From Lutjanus erythropterus (taxonomy: Eukaryota > Chordata > Actinopteri > Lutjaniformes > Lutjanidae), in contig CM034613.1 of the NCBI GenBank assembly GCA_020091685.1, forward strand, positions 14,900,932 to 14,964,931: a stretch of 64,000 nucleotides of DNA, written 5' to 3'. The position numbers were made by a program, and so were the translations under genes. Position 1 is the stretch's first letter, and every line of letters begins with the position of its first letter. Below the pieces are notes generated by a model, which made no database searches, was not told the origin of the DNA, and worked only from the letters and a program-made list of their open reading frames with translations. Shown here piece by piece: positions 47,112 to 57,690 of the stretch.

Positions 47112-47676
47112 CATTATTCATGACACTGTTCCAAAAGCATTTGACAGTGTAATTAAACTTAATGACATCTTTATGACTGAAATATACCACTTCTTTTTGG
47201 AACAAGGGAATATTCGTGACACATTTATAACAGTCTCATGATGGCCAGTGTCAAAACCAACCACACATGACCGTGTAATGTAATTTTAAAACATAAAGCT
47301 GTGCAGTTTATTTATGTTTGATAATGTCAACTTGTCAGGACAAAAACATTGACAGGTTGTATTGTCTTGTTTAACGTGAAAGCTGTCATAACAAAGACTT
47401 CTTCGCATTTAAACATTCATCAACATTTCGAAAGACTCCTTTATGTTCATGACAGGTGTCATATGGTTATGACGGTGTAAGTCTTTTTTTTTGCCTTTAT
47501 TTTGAGAGAGACAGCTGAAGATATGACTGGAAAGGGGGTAGAGACAAAGACGATGACACACAGTGAAAATGGCGGATGCTGCAGAGGACTAACAGCCTCA
47601 GCACATGGGGTGCACGCTCCACCAACTTGAGCCACAGGGGGGTCTTATGTACACCCCTTCAAATAAAGTGTTACCA
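47112..47676. mobile_element. Old DNA element ending in AAAGTGTTACC, carrying a SINE
   Basis: The region has the repeated TGAC/GTCA words of a fish element that ends GGTAACACTTTA / TAAAGTGTTACC: GTGACACATTTATAACAGTC, CACACATGACCGTGTAATG, CTTGTCAGGACAAAAACATTG, GGTGTCATATGGTTATGACG. Its right end is CCCTTCAAATAAAGTGTTACC (to 47676). The block 47483-47644 is foreign and splits the right end. No transposase frame is seen. The left end is not clear. Confidence 0.55.
47483..47644 (-). mobile_element. tRNA-derived SINE, minus strand, nested
   Basis: On the minus strand the 5' end reads CCTGTGGCTCAAGTTGGTGG: a tRNA-like head with a pol III box A (complement at 47622-47634, with one extra base relative to TGGCTCAGTTGG). 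It continues GAGCGTGCACCCCATG, TGAGGCTGTTAGTCC and ends in A-rich/T-rich sequence at 47484-47505. Box B is degenerate. I know this as a common percomorph SINE-like repeat. A 5-base GTCTT on each side may be a target duplication. It has no protein product. Confidence 0.65.
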
Positions 47677-47734
47677 ATGTAGGCTAATTGAAAGTGAAAA
47701 TGATGAAAATGGAATTAATACAATATAATGCATG

Positions 47735-47815
47735 CATCATGTCATGTTTGGAGGCCACACAAAATGTTTCTGAGGGCTGCCATTAGCTCATGGGCCACAC
47801 TTTGAGAAACCGTGC
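47735..47815 (+). mobile_element. hAT-like element end
   Basis: GAGGCCACACAAAATG, CATTAGCTCATGGGCC and ACACTTTGAGAAACCGTG match the terminal phrase (GGGCCACACTTTGAGAAACC) of fish hAT-type elements. Only one end is visible. Confidence 0.4.
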
Positions 47816-48388
47816 TCTGGCATCGTTGTATAAACTTTTGTAGCAACGACTAAAGCACTTCAGCTGACAGGCTGACACTAACAAAGTGTTTTTATCTTAA
47901 TGACAATATCTTCATCATGACGTGCATGGATCTTATCTTGTATTGTGTCACTTTTTTAGATTTTAGATTTTGTAGATTTGTTTGGAGATTTGGTTTCTTG
48001 TCCAACAAACTGAACTAAACACTGCTACATCATGAATACAGTTACCTTTTACTACATTTATTGTTGATTCCCTGCATTTTCACATTCTTATTACAGCGTT
48101 TGGTACTCAGAAAGTGTACAATAGCACACACACACAGACAGACACACAGTATAGCCCAAAGTGATAATGATATAACCTCAAAATACCCAACTTTAACTAA
48201 CTGCAGTTACTGTAGGGAGTCTTCCCGGAAAATGTAAGATATGCACTGTGTTAAGTGAGACTTGGAACACAAAGACCTTTCTGCTGGCGAAAAATAGAGC
48301 ACCCTTGAGACAGGGGTCCTTGATGCATAGAGGCGCACTGATCGGCTCTGGGTCCCAAAGGCTCACTTTTAAGTCCTTATTCTCGCAG
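47816..48388. other. Unique non-coding stretch
   Basis: No gene is supported. A short CA run lies near 48125-48140. Confidence 0.4.
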
Positions 48389-48546
48389 TAGTTATGGCTC
48401 CGCGCCTGAAGTTACTTGGAAATGTCAGAAGAGACCTATTAGCTTATGATAATGGCTGCCTCTATACAGTATGTCACTTCATACCCACATTCCTGCACTG
48501 GGTGCTAATGAGACGACCTGGGAGAGAAGCACCTCTTGATCTTCAG
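48389..48546 (+). other. Candidate exon or conserved non-coding segment
   Basis: A pyrimidine-rich stretch ending in TTATTCTCGCAG (48377-48388) looks like a splice acceptor, and CTTCAG/GTGAGA at 48541-48552 looks like a donor. The 158 bases between are open in one frame across the whole interval (ATG at 48394, 51 codons to the donor), and the frame stays open for 12 codons beyond it. The predicted peptide (MAPRLKLLGNVRRDLL..., ending ...APLDLQ) matches no family I recognise. No neighbouring exon was found, so it may equally be a conserved non-coding element or chance. Confidence 0.25.
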
Positions 48547-50084
48547 GTGAGAAAATCACAGTTGCAACACTGTCACAGGTGTTAATTCAGTGCATGCGGA
48601 TTGCATGTCAAGCAAGGGCATTTAAAAAGTTGTAATAGAGGTTATGATTTACTGATGTATCCATTCATTAATGAACATAAAACATCATATTAGGTTGAAC
48701 AATCTGAACATATTTGGTGCTCAGGTAATCCAAAAGTATCAGAAAGTCATGTGATGTATTGCCATACTTACAAACCCTAACCCTTTTAACAAGTAAATAA
48801 TTAATTGTATCAGACTACATTTTTAAAGTAACCCCACACAACAGTTGAAATTGCAGACACCTGTCACTTGTTTGAAAATGATTTATTTCAGGCTTGGACT
48901 GGCCTGTGATGTCATAAAACCTACTGTAGATGCTTGGCGATATCCCCCCGCCAGCCAAAACGAAGATTAAACCCAAGGTGTAATTTCTCACTGTCATTCA
49001 GTTGTATTGTTTCATTTTCGCTGAGAGGCCGCGGACAGTAAAAAAGTGTGGTGAGTTCACAGACGCGGCTCTCATAGTCGTTGGCAAGAGTGGCAGAGTG
49101 ATTTCTGTTGCCACTAAACCCTCCTGCGAGATTCACAGCTTGGGCCTTGGGACCACCGCCAAACTAGTTTAAGGTCACCTTGCTGAACAAGCTGGCAGGA
49201 AGCAGAAAGCTCCTGTACAGCTGCTCATCCAACATGCTTCTCTCACCGACATTCAGCTTGAAAAGGAGGCTGTATGTGTATGTGGGGAGGGGTGGGGGTT
49301 GCTGGCAATCATCTGTCTCGCGTCGCTACCCGCTCGTCGCCTGGATCAACCGCACTCCCACGCCTCCGCTGAAGCGGTTTCATTTTTCACCTTCCCAGAG
49401 TGCAGCTGTGGCCTACTCGTTCTGCCCCTTCTCTGAACCTTACAAACCATTTCCCATCGCTGTTATGTCAAGCCCGTGCTCCACCTAACAAGGTCCTGCT
49501 GACCTCAAGCTTGTGTCCTCTTCAGTCCTGGCCTTGGAAGCCCGTCCCCGCCGCAGGGTTTGCAAGTTTAATTAACCCCAAACCAGGATCAAGCCAGTTT
49601 CGACAGCTTTCTAGCATCTGGGCTGCCTGCAAGTGGTGGAGCAATCACGCAACGTCCGTAGCCGTACACCTGTCTGTCTTTACTCAGCAGAGTAAAGAGG
49701 ACAAAGTAAGGGTAAGAGCTTATCACTAGATGTCCCTCTATGTCAGAAAATTAATGAGATTTTAGGAAAATGGGTCCTCTGGAGTTCCTTCTTTTCTTTT
49801 AGAGGGGTACTCCGGCGAAACAAGAGACAGATGAGCAACTTGACATCCCACTGCACAAAAGCTTGAACAAACCACCTCCACAAATTCAAAAAATGCACCC
49901 AGGCCCTAAATTTAAAGCCATGACACTGACTCCAGCTTCCCTGCCTGCCAAGACGGGGGTTCAGAGTGGCAACAGAGTCTGACAGAGAATGGGGAAATAT
50001 TTATATGAGTGGTAGGGAAGATTTAAATACGTCCCAAACACTGATCAACACTGTAAACTACTAGTCGCAGGAATAGTAGTAATA
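48547..50084. other. Unique block, GC-richer in part
   Basis: No gene is supported. About 49170-49700 is GC-richer and non-repetitive, with two overlapping plus-strand frames (49180-49488 and 49400-49729) in different registers and no recognised domain. A G-rich run (GGGGAGGGGTGGGGGTTG) lies at 49285-49302. Confidence 0.4.
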
Positions 50085-50613
50085 TTTTGACCACTAATTT
50101 GTGACATACGCTGCCTTCAGATGGAACTTGTGAGCTTGTGGTTACGACATGGGAACTCATGTACATGATATGCTTGGCGTTCAAGTGGTTAGATCATGAG
50201 TACACCACTGTAAGGCAACGGCAACATGGACAGCAAAACCTTCAGCATTACGAAGCCACAGAGGTTAATAATTTAGTAAGCTAGAGAGTGGGTAATGTAA
50301 TGCAGGCAATGCATAGGCGAAATGAAAAGATGAGGTCATTGATATATCAACACTTTCCTCAGACATGTGATAAACTTGCGAAGATAAATCCTACATGACC
50401 TAAATTACTATATATTAACTTACCATCCAATGAAAATTGAATTTCCATGGTCTCCGCCATTTTTGAAAACATCAGCAAACCCATCACAAAAGGCCATCTC
50501 TGAGCTTTCAGAAAATTTCCACTTCGAAGGCTGCGAATACCACAAGAATAGGGCGTTCATTGGGACTCTTCTCATGAACACTGTAAACATGACCTCCATT
50601 TGAAGGAAGCAAT
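50085..50613. mobile_element. Probable inverted-repeat element
   Basis: The left end (GCTGCCTTCAGATGG, ACATGGGAACTCATGTACAT, GGCGTTCAAGTGG) and the complement of the right end (GCTTCCTTCAAATGGAGG, GTGTTCATGAGAAGAGTCCC, AATGAACGCCC) run in parallel, so the ends are loosely inverted. A related but shorter piece sits inside the 15.7-15.85 kb insertion (CAAATGGAACGC). Arms are diverged. The 40-45% confidence reflects that. Confidence 0.42.
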
Positions 50614-51033
50614 AGTTCGGGAGGTTGTTGTCTTGAGGAACATCATTGATTTTTCTTATATATTTTGGGGGGTTAGGACAGAACTTTCAGACAGACTTGC
50701 TCTGGAAAAAGGAAAACAGTGTCCGTTGTAAAGAACATTATACCGAAGCATGGAACAAAAATCGCTTAATTGTGTACTGTACCTATATTTACTGCCTCAA
50801 AAAAGCAAATTTAGTGACTTTTAATCCAAGATATGGGTCAAGAACTCTGGATCTTACATTTCCCATAATGCATCCTATAGCTTCTTTGTCAAACACACTA
50901 AACCTGTTACAGCTGGGATGATATACTTATCATCTTCTTCAATTCTGCTACAATACTTGGGTTTTGATTTATGGTTCTTAAGTATTGCAATTTGATATTA
51001 TGATTTATTGCCATTTCTGTTTGCTTTTTTAAC
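50614..51033. other. Unique non-coding stretch
   Basis: No supported gene. The plus-strand frame at 50646-50921 has no recognised domain. Confidence 0.4.
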
Positions 51034-51670
51034 ACCAAAGGGTCCGATCCGGCCCTTTGGATGACTTTGTAGGTGTGAAATCTGCAGAAAAATCGTTAAT
51101 TAATAAGCAACAATTAGTCAATTAATCGATTAGTTGTCAACTATTAAATTTATCACCAGCTATTTTGATAATCTATTTTTTAGTTGTTGTTTTTTTTAAG
51201 GCCAAAATTTCCATGTTGTCTGATTTTAAATTCTCAAATTTTCTGGTTTCTTTACTTTTCTCTGACAGTTGACTGAAAATCTTTGGGCTGTGGGCAAAAT
51301 AAGTTATTGATTACTTTTAAACAAATGATAATGAAAATAATAGTTATAGGAAAGACTTGGATCCAGACATTCTAGAGCACACAACAGAATTGTGGCAGGA
51401 TTAATTAATTGATTCATAAGTTTGAGTCATTTTTTTTAAGACGAAAAATATAACAATTCTCTGATTTCAGCTTCTCAAATGTAAATATTTTCTGGGGTCT
51501 GTAGTCCTCTGTGTCCAAAACAAGACATGTGAGACAATTATCAGTAGATTAAACAATAATTAAATTACTTATAGGTTATTATTACACACTGGTTTTACTG
51601 GTCTGACCCTCTTGAGATCAGATTTGGCTGTTTATGTGGCCCATGAACTAAGATGAGTTTGAGAACCCTG
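51034..51670. mobile_element. hAT-like element with internal AATCGATTA repeats
   Basis: The left edge has CCAAAGGGTCCGATCCGGCC and GATGACTTTGTAGGTGTG. The right edge has TTACTGGTCTGACCCTCTTG, GATCAGATTTGGCTG, TGTGGCCCATGAAC and GATGAGTTTGAGAACCCTG, the known end of a fish hAT MITE. Between them lie two diverged direct copies of another repeat (51110-51345 and 51400-51570), each with ATTAAT-GATT, TTTTTTTAAG-C-AAAA, TTCTCAAAT and TATTTTCTGG / TTTTCTGGTTTC. No transposase frame. Confidence 0.55.
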
Positions 51671-53094
51671 CATGAGACCATGGGAAAAAAGTTGAATCAT
51701 GCACTTCTACAGGCTGTATATTATGAGCCATACTTCCAAAAACAACGCACGCCACGTGTACGTTTTTCTGAGTTTATGTCAAGCATGTGAAGTACAATGG
51801 ATCCATTTGCTATATTATTGCAAAGTTCCTGTTCTGTTGCGGTGCGTTAATGGTAATTCCCATGTGTTAGCATCGAACTAATGGATTAAGCGCTAGTTAG
51901 AATCAATTCAGGAATTGTAAGAGAAGAATCACAATACTTAAGTTTAGTAACTGACTTAATTTTTTTCTTTCATCCCTAGTAAATCCAGGTCTGTCAAACT
52001 CCACTCCTCAAGTGTGTAACACAGACTTTTTATCATGACTTTTGGTCTCCAAGCCTATGATATATGATAATACCCTGACAACAGTTGGAAAATTTCCCTC
52101 CGGAGCTACATAAGAAATTATAGAACTGTAGCTTGTGTTGTTTTAGTGTTGAGTGGCACTTGCCATGATGAGTATAATAACCTTATGAGTGAAACTTGTT
52201 GTGCCCCTTTAAATTACTGTACAATTATTTAAATTGGCTGCTATTTGATTTGAACTGCCCTCCTGCTCAAATCAGGTGGGTTGGACAGACGCACTGAACA
52301 AAACAATCTTTGGCTCCCTTAAATACCTCCAGACTTTCAAAACTAGCCCAGCATTTAATTTGAGTGAATACATTTCAAAACATCATCAAATAGTCCAGAC
52401 TCTCTTGGGCAAACCAGCTGCACTCTCCAAGTTCAGCAGTTAAATGAACAGATAAGCGAGTGCTCTATTTTTTTTCTCCTTCCCAGCATGTATCAAATGG
52501 GCTGTCATTTGCATGCATGAGGGTTGAAAGGAAAACATATTGAAGGAAAATACAACCCCGATCTCTCTTCGCAGATATGGGTCAGCTACATTTCAGACAT
52601 CAATAAGATTTTCTTATTTCAGGACACGTGCAAGGGCAAGCCTATGGGGGGAGGAAGTTGGTGGGGTTGCAGATGCTCGTTGTATCGACCGTTTGCAGCC
52701 CGATACTGTATTCAACTCACAGCTGAGGACGGGAGTGGAGCTAATCACCGGCAGACGTACCCAATTCAAAGCTGACTTTGGAGGGAAAATCTAATTAACA
52801 TAATAACGAATGAAATGGAGCGAGAAGAGAAGAAGGATTGTTTTCACCTGCTGGTTTGAGAATCAGGGTGGTCGGTGTCAAGACGATGGAGAGAAAGAAA
52901 ATTAGCTTTGTAGTTAAACTGTGGAGGTCAAGGGTCACACAGTTCTACACTGAATAAATAACTAATACCCACATCTTTTCATTGCACTAATGAATGCTGA
53001 CTAATGCCCATAAATATTTGATCGCAGTAGAATCAGAATGTGTGAAAATGATCAGATCTAAAATTGCTTCTGAAGAGAAATCATTATGTTTTCA
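51671..53094. other. Unique non-coding block
   Basis: About 1.4 kb with no supported gene. Two frames at 52524-52794 overlap in different registers (83 and 84 codons) with no recognised domain. Part of this interval (52540-52790) is GC-richer and non-repetitive. Confidence 0.4.
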
Positions 53095-53708
53095 TGTTGC
53101 ATTCAGTCATGTTGCAAGTCAAGTCCTAAGTAAAGACAGTCCCAAATCAAGTCCCAAGTCAACGCTGGTAAGACCCAAGTTCAGATTGTCAAATCCTGAG
53201 TCCTTCACTTTGAGTTTTGTGTCCTGATCAAGTCATAATGCACTGTTCACCACAAGTAATGACATTTTAACAACAGAGCTGTGACTGAGGGATTTTTGTG
53301 CAACTTAAAATGTCAAATGAAGTTTGGAAGTTGTTGCGCCTCCGTCTGTGACCACCACATAGTTTTTGTATGCAAACAAAATTATCTTCGGTATCATTTT
53401 CTCAAACTGTCGCCCTGTATCGTAAAGTTTGTTCTTTATGGTTCTCTCCTGCAACTTGATTGGATGCTGATTGTTTGCCGTTTGCTGAATGAAGAGAGAT
53501 GATTTGATTCATGGCACACTTAATTTAATTTATATATATAAATCTATGGGTTTAGGGAGGTATCAAGTATTTGCAAGTCAAAAGTCATTGGTGTTTAAGT
53601 CCATGTGGAGTTTCAAGTCTTTTTTGATTTTTTTCAAGTGTGAAGAGTTTAAAGTTACTGAGTCTGACTCGAGTCCATGTCATGTGACTCGAGTCCACAC
53701 CTGTGCTC
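53095..53708 (+). mobile_element. GACTCGAGTC-type dispersed element
   Basis: It begins with AGTCAAGTCCTAAG-type words (53115-53200), passes through GACCACCACATAGTTTTTG, TGATTGGATGCTGATTG and TATATATATAAATCTATGGG, and ends with TGCAAGTCAAAAGTCATTGG, CAAGTCTTTTTTGATTTTTT and TGACTCGAGTCCACACCTGTG. I know this order and terminal phrase from percomorph genomes as a DNA-type dispersed repeat. Its right part also makes a 144-codon minus-strand frame that is only repeat. Confidence 0.65.
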
Positions 53709-55384
53709 ATTACACAACTAAACTGAAGGAAATAGCAGCTGAGTTTGCTGGCTTTTACGTTAGTCCCCCGACCCCCTGCCTTCTCATCCCAAAACTTACT
53801 TGACAGCTGGAATCTCATTTGCCAGAGCTTTGCGAAAAGTGAAATAGGAGGGACAAAAGCGAGATTCAACAGCCATGTCAGCACTGCTCTGTGAATACCT
53901 GGGCAGTGCGGCACCTTGGAGTTCTTGTCACTGCTGTCACGCATCACTGTCTCATGAAATTGGAAACACAGAGAAATACAAATCTTGACATTGCTGGATA
54001 TCTGTATGACATTGGGCACGTTAAACTAACTGTCGCAGTCTGCATATGCAAGCACTTACTGCTGTGCATACCAAACAATGGCGTTTTGTGGAAGCACTGC
54101 ACGCACTACAACTGAGACAAAGAAAGCAGCTGTGGAAGTAAGTTTTTGTCCTTCTTACAATATTATCTAATAATCCAAATCTGCATCTACTTTCTCTCAT
54201 CTGTGACTGCAAGAGCAAGCTGGGCCTATGCATTAATTATAGCTTCTTTGCCAGGTCACTGCCAGGGCCAGAGGACGTGGGGAATTATTCATTGTGTCAG
54301 TGGAGCTGTTGGACCCCAGCGGATAAGGAGACCTGTTGATGAGGGCGCAGGGCATACAATTCTCCTCCCAAAACACTCACACTTACACTCTGTTCCCTCC
54401 TTCCTTCGCCCTCGTTTTTGCCCTCCTTCCCCTTAAGTTCGCTCTCCTACTTCCTTCACTCCTGGATGTCAAGGGGTGTGAGGAAGAGGCAGCGTGTCTT
54501 TCTTTTTCTCCTCTCTCAGTGGGAAGCCCTCTTAAGACACAGCGGCATCTCACAATTATTATTCTCTCCATCCTCCTCCCTAAGGCCTCTTTAGTGGGTA
54601 ACTTCTATCCTGTCTTTTCTCAAGTAAAGTCACCTTATTCCATGGGTCTGATGGAAACGAAGAGCTATCATCCAGGAGAGGGGGAGGAAAGAAACAAATA
54701 GGGAAAGAAGGTAGGAAGGGGTTGAAACGCAGCAGATTACTTCTCAACGACTCCTCGTCGCCACGCAGCTGTCTTAATGAGATCCGTAAGTGTGTTAGCT
54801 TGGAGGTTAATTTGCCCCTTACTGCGCACACACAACACACGTCGACAGATTTACATCTGAATACAAAAAGCGGAAGGAAATAGCAAGTTTGACCGTTTCG
54901 AAGCTTTTGCATAAAAAAAGAAAACTGCCTGCTTGGATTCAAGTTATAGATCAACTGTAGTTAATCTGTATCTAATCCTGCATGCGCCATGGCTGAACAA
55001 AAGATCTGAATCAGACACGGAGAGGCCGGTAGCTCGGCGCAATCAGAGGGTTCAGATAATGACAAGAGTGCCAGGTGTATCACCAGGTGTGGTTGATTAG
55101 AGGGAATGAAATGCACAGTGAAGGTGACAACTGGCACTGTGTTCCAGCTGAGAGTGGAAGGGAATATTCTGATCAAAGTGGAGCAGAGGACAAAAATCTG
55201 AATGATCTGCAAGCTGACAATGACAAAAACAAAAAACTTTTCCATTGATTGTGGAGGATTTTTTACATGTTGATTTGTAAGTCTTGATTGAGAATCAGGT
55301 GAAGACTGAAATAGGACAAAAAATCTACTGCTGAAAAGTATAATGGCTAGCTTAAAAAGATTGGTTATAAATATTAAAAATTCG
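53709..55384. other. Unique non-coding block
   Basis: No gene is supported. About 54375-54560 is pyrimidine-rich on the plus strand (CTCCTTCC-type runs) and about 54670-54720 purine-rich. Overlapping frames on both strands at 54336-54954 are explained by that composition. Confidence 0.45.
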
Positions 55385-55712
55385 ACCTGACCAAAGGCCT
55401 GGTCACACCAGCATTTAAACTGGAAAACTTCTGGGTGGAAAACATTCAGTCAGATTAACTTGAAGGGCAAATAAATATCCCTGCAAATTTTTCAAGCTCA
55501 ACTTGGGCGAACTTTGGTCTGCAAATTTGCTGTGTTTATTAGTAGACCTATTTCACAGGAGACATTTGGACATAAAATAGCAGGGTAAAGACAGGTGTTA
55601 GCAATGATACTAATCAAGGTTCTGGTCCATTCAGTTCAAACAGAGTAAGAGTCAGTCCAGCTCACTTGATAACACCTCTCTTTACCCTACTATTTCATGT
55701 CAATATGGCTGC
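55385..55712. mobile_element. Dispersed repeat plus a small inverted-repeat element
   Basis: 55385-55500 has GGCCTGGTCACACCAGC and GAAAACATTCAGTCAGATT, a known repeat pattern. At 55562-55610, ACATTTGGACATAAAATAGC, AGGGTAAAGACAGGTGTTA faces the complement of 55655-55706 (GACATGAAATAGTAGGG, TAAAGAGAGGTGTTATC), giving inverted arms of about 45 bp around 45-50 bp. No coding content. Confidence 0.6.
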
Positions 55713-56579
55713 CTGGATGATGATAGCTAACCATTTTGGCAGTACTGACCTATGATGGAATAAAGAAACCAAAATAAAGGAAGCTGGTATTATTGTACTC
55801 AAAACTGGTCTTAATCTCAAGGGCATTCTGAAGACCATCTTTTAAGATCTCTGCCTTTTCTCAAAAGTGACACCCTTTTTTATTCAGTCTTGTATTGATC
55901 TTAGTCAAAGAGGACTTTATTTCAAGACTGATCAAAACCACAATTGCAGTGATACTAATCATTGGCAAAAAAGTGTCCAAGAGAAAACACACAGCAGTAT
56001 GTAAATTTTCAATGCAACTCTTACCAAGACAGCTGGGACCACATCAAGCTTTCATCAGCAATCAGAAAGGAAGTACATGGAAGGTAGACTACGTGTAAGT
56101 GATGCTAGCAAAGCTAGCTAGCTAATTTATGTTTTTTCTTGTGATAAACAATGACAAGACAGGCCACAATGAGCTGTGATGCTTGTTTATGTCAGCTAAA
56201 CACCACACGCTACCACTCCCTCACTTGAGTGAGGGTTTCTCTAACCCTCAATGAAGTGATAACACTTAGTCTTGACAACAACACTGGAGGATTTTTAGCC
56301 TGCTAGCTGTGTAGCACCACGCACTTTTGCTCCACAAAAGAGGACTGTTTTGCAGGCAGTTTTGAAACAGGAATCGATGGTAAAAAAAAATAAGCCTTTT
56401 GAGAAAACCGCATGGACTATTGTCCAGTTAGCAGCCATGCTAATGAGCTTACCTGACAGTTAGCAAAAATGTTAGCTTGAAGAGCTTTTTTTTCCTCTCT
56501 TCTACATGGCAAGAATCAATATTCTTGTCATAACAATATATTGTGACAATGTGACAATACAAAATTTGTAGCATAGTGA
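55713..56579. other. Mostly unique stretch
   Basis: No gene is supported. A near-perfect palindrome CCCTCACTTGAGTGAGGG lies at 56218-56235 (8-bp arms, 2-base centre). GCTAGC words at about 56105-56120 and 56300 hint at further decayed repeats. About 55850-55935 has words (CAGTCTTGTATTGATCTTAG) of a GTCTTG-type repeat. Confidence 0.4.
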
Positions 56580-57075
56580 AGAAGAGAGAATTATCACAGG
56601 ACTCTGTAGCTCTCCTCAGCTTTACAGAGATTTATAGGCCTACTGAGTTTCACAGCATTGTTTGGTGGGCAAGGTCGCAACTTTACTGTTTTGATTCACT
56701 CTCACAGCAGGCAACTGCTTCAACAACAACAACAACAAAAAAAAATCCTCTAAAAACCCACTGTGCATCCTGCTCAGCACCACACATTTGGTGACTAGCC
56801 GGTGAACACAGTTGAGCATTTACCAGCAAAAAAGCCAGATATTCTCTCAGAAGCTGGTATGAGACCAAAAGCAGAGATAGCTAGAGAGTGAATATTGGGC
56901 TCACATTCATCAGGTGGGCAGACACATGACACGAATACTAATGTTGCTCCATAACTGCTAGATGTATAAACAAGCAACTGTTTGCCAGTAAGTTTGCCAT
57001 ATCAACTTGAGCTAGCATGTCCAACCAGGCTAGCATATTGTCTGATGCTAGCAAGTCTGCCCGACAGCCCTGTGA
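56580..57075 (-). repeat. Dispersed repeat with GGTCTCCACCA core, minus orientation
   Basis: Read on the minus strand it aligns with 12129-12436 and with units of the 28.9-33.3 kb array. Plus-strand landmarks are GAATTATCACAGGACTCTG, TTTTGATTCACTCTCACAGC, GGTGAACACAGTTGAGC, AGCCAGATATTCTCTCAG, GGTATGAGACCAAAAGCAG, AGAGTGAATATTGG and CAACTGTTTGCCAGTAAG. A CAA run at 56716-56736 lies inside. Frames across it are by-products. Confidence 0.7.
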
Positions 57076-57605
57076 GCGTAGATATCGGCAGTTGGGAGAA
57101 GTTAAGAGAGGAGGATGTGGGGTTTGTGTTCTGTGTGAAACCAAAAGTCACTGCTAACTTTCTATTTTTAGACAGTGAGCTTTGAAAATAATTTTCAATT
57201 TTCAGACGCAGTTTGGTCAGTTTTTGGCAGCAGTACTTCTTGGTTAGGTTTAGGAAAAGTTGGTTTGAGTAAAAACAAACCCTTTCATTAACTACATGTT
57301 AGAAAAACTTTCATGCAATCAAATTGATGCACGAGTATGAGCCAGTCACAGCACAGTAAAGCGGGACTAGGAGAAGGAGTTTTAAGCAAAGAAGTACTGT
57401 AGAAGTAGTGTTTAGTTTACCAACTAGCCCTGTCACTAGACAACACCAATGTCCTAGAATGTTTTGCTAAAATGGACAGAAAAAAACAATCAGATTTTTA
57501 ATATTTATTGGTATTTATGAATCAATATATATTATATATTTAATGTATCCTACTATGGCTGAAAAGAGGCTAATGGCTGGTAGAGGACTCAAAACTTTAG
57601 AAAGT
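57076..57605. other. Mostly unique stretch with a GGTTAGG fragment
   Basis: TTCTTGGTTAGGTTTAGG and AAAGTTGGTTTGAG at about 57237-57275 are a short piece of the family at 43725-44010. The remainder is AT-rich with no supported feature. Confidence 0.4.
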
Positions 57606-57690
57606 TTAGAACTTGGACTTTACTTGAGACTTGTCTGTGTTGATGTAGGACTTGTCTTGAGACTTGTGCAACAAAACATGACTTGTTCTG
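57606..57690 (+). repeat. GACTTGAG-type minisatellite, small block
   Basis: Four to five short degenerate units: GAACTTGGACTTTACTTGAG, ACTTGTCTGTGTTG, GGACTTGTCTTGAGACTTG, AACATGACTTGTTC. Same motif and strand as the blocks at 58919-59400 and 60981-61545. Confidence 0.6.

Noticed and set aside
47622-47634. Box A-like sequence as a functional tRNA gene
   Set aside because: There is no matching acceptor stem or intact box B; the sequence fits a SINE head.
53585-54019. 144-codon minus-strand frame
   Set aside because: Its first part lies inside the GACTCGAGTC element and the rest has no domain; three other frames overlap it.
56218-56235. Palindrome CCCTCACTTGAGTGAGGG as a protein-binding or recombination site
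   Set aside because: A single 8-bp-arm palindrome with no repeat or context; expected occasionally by chance.
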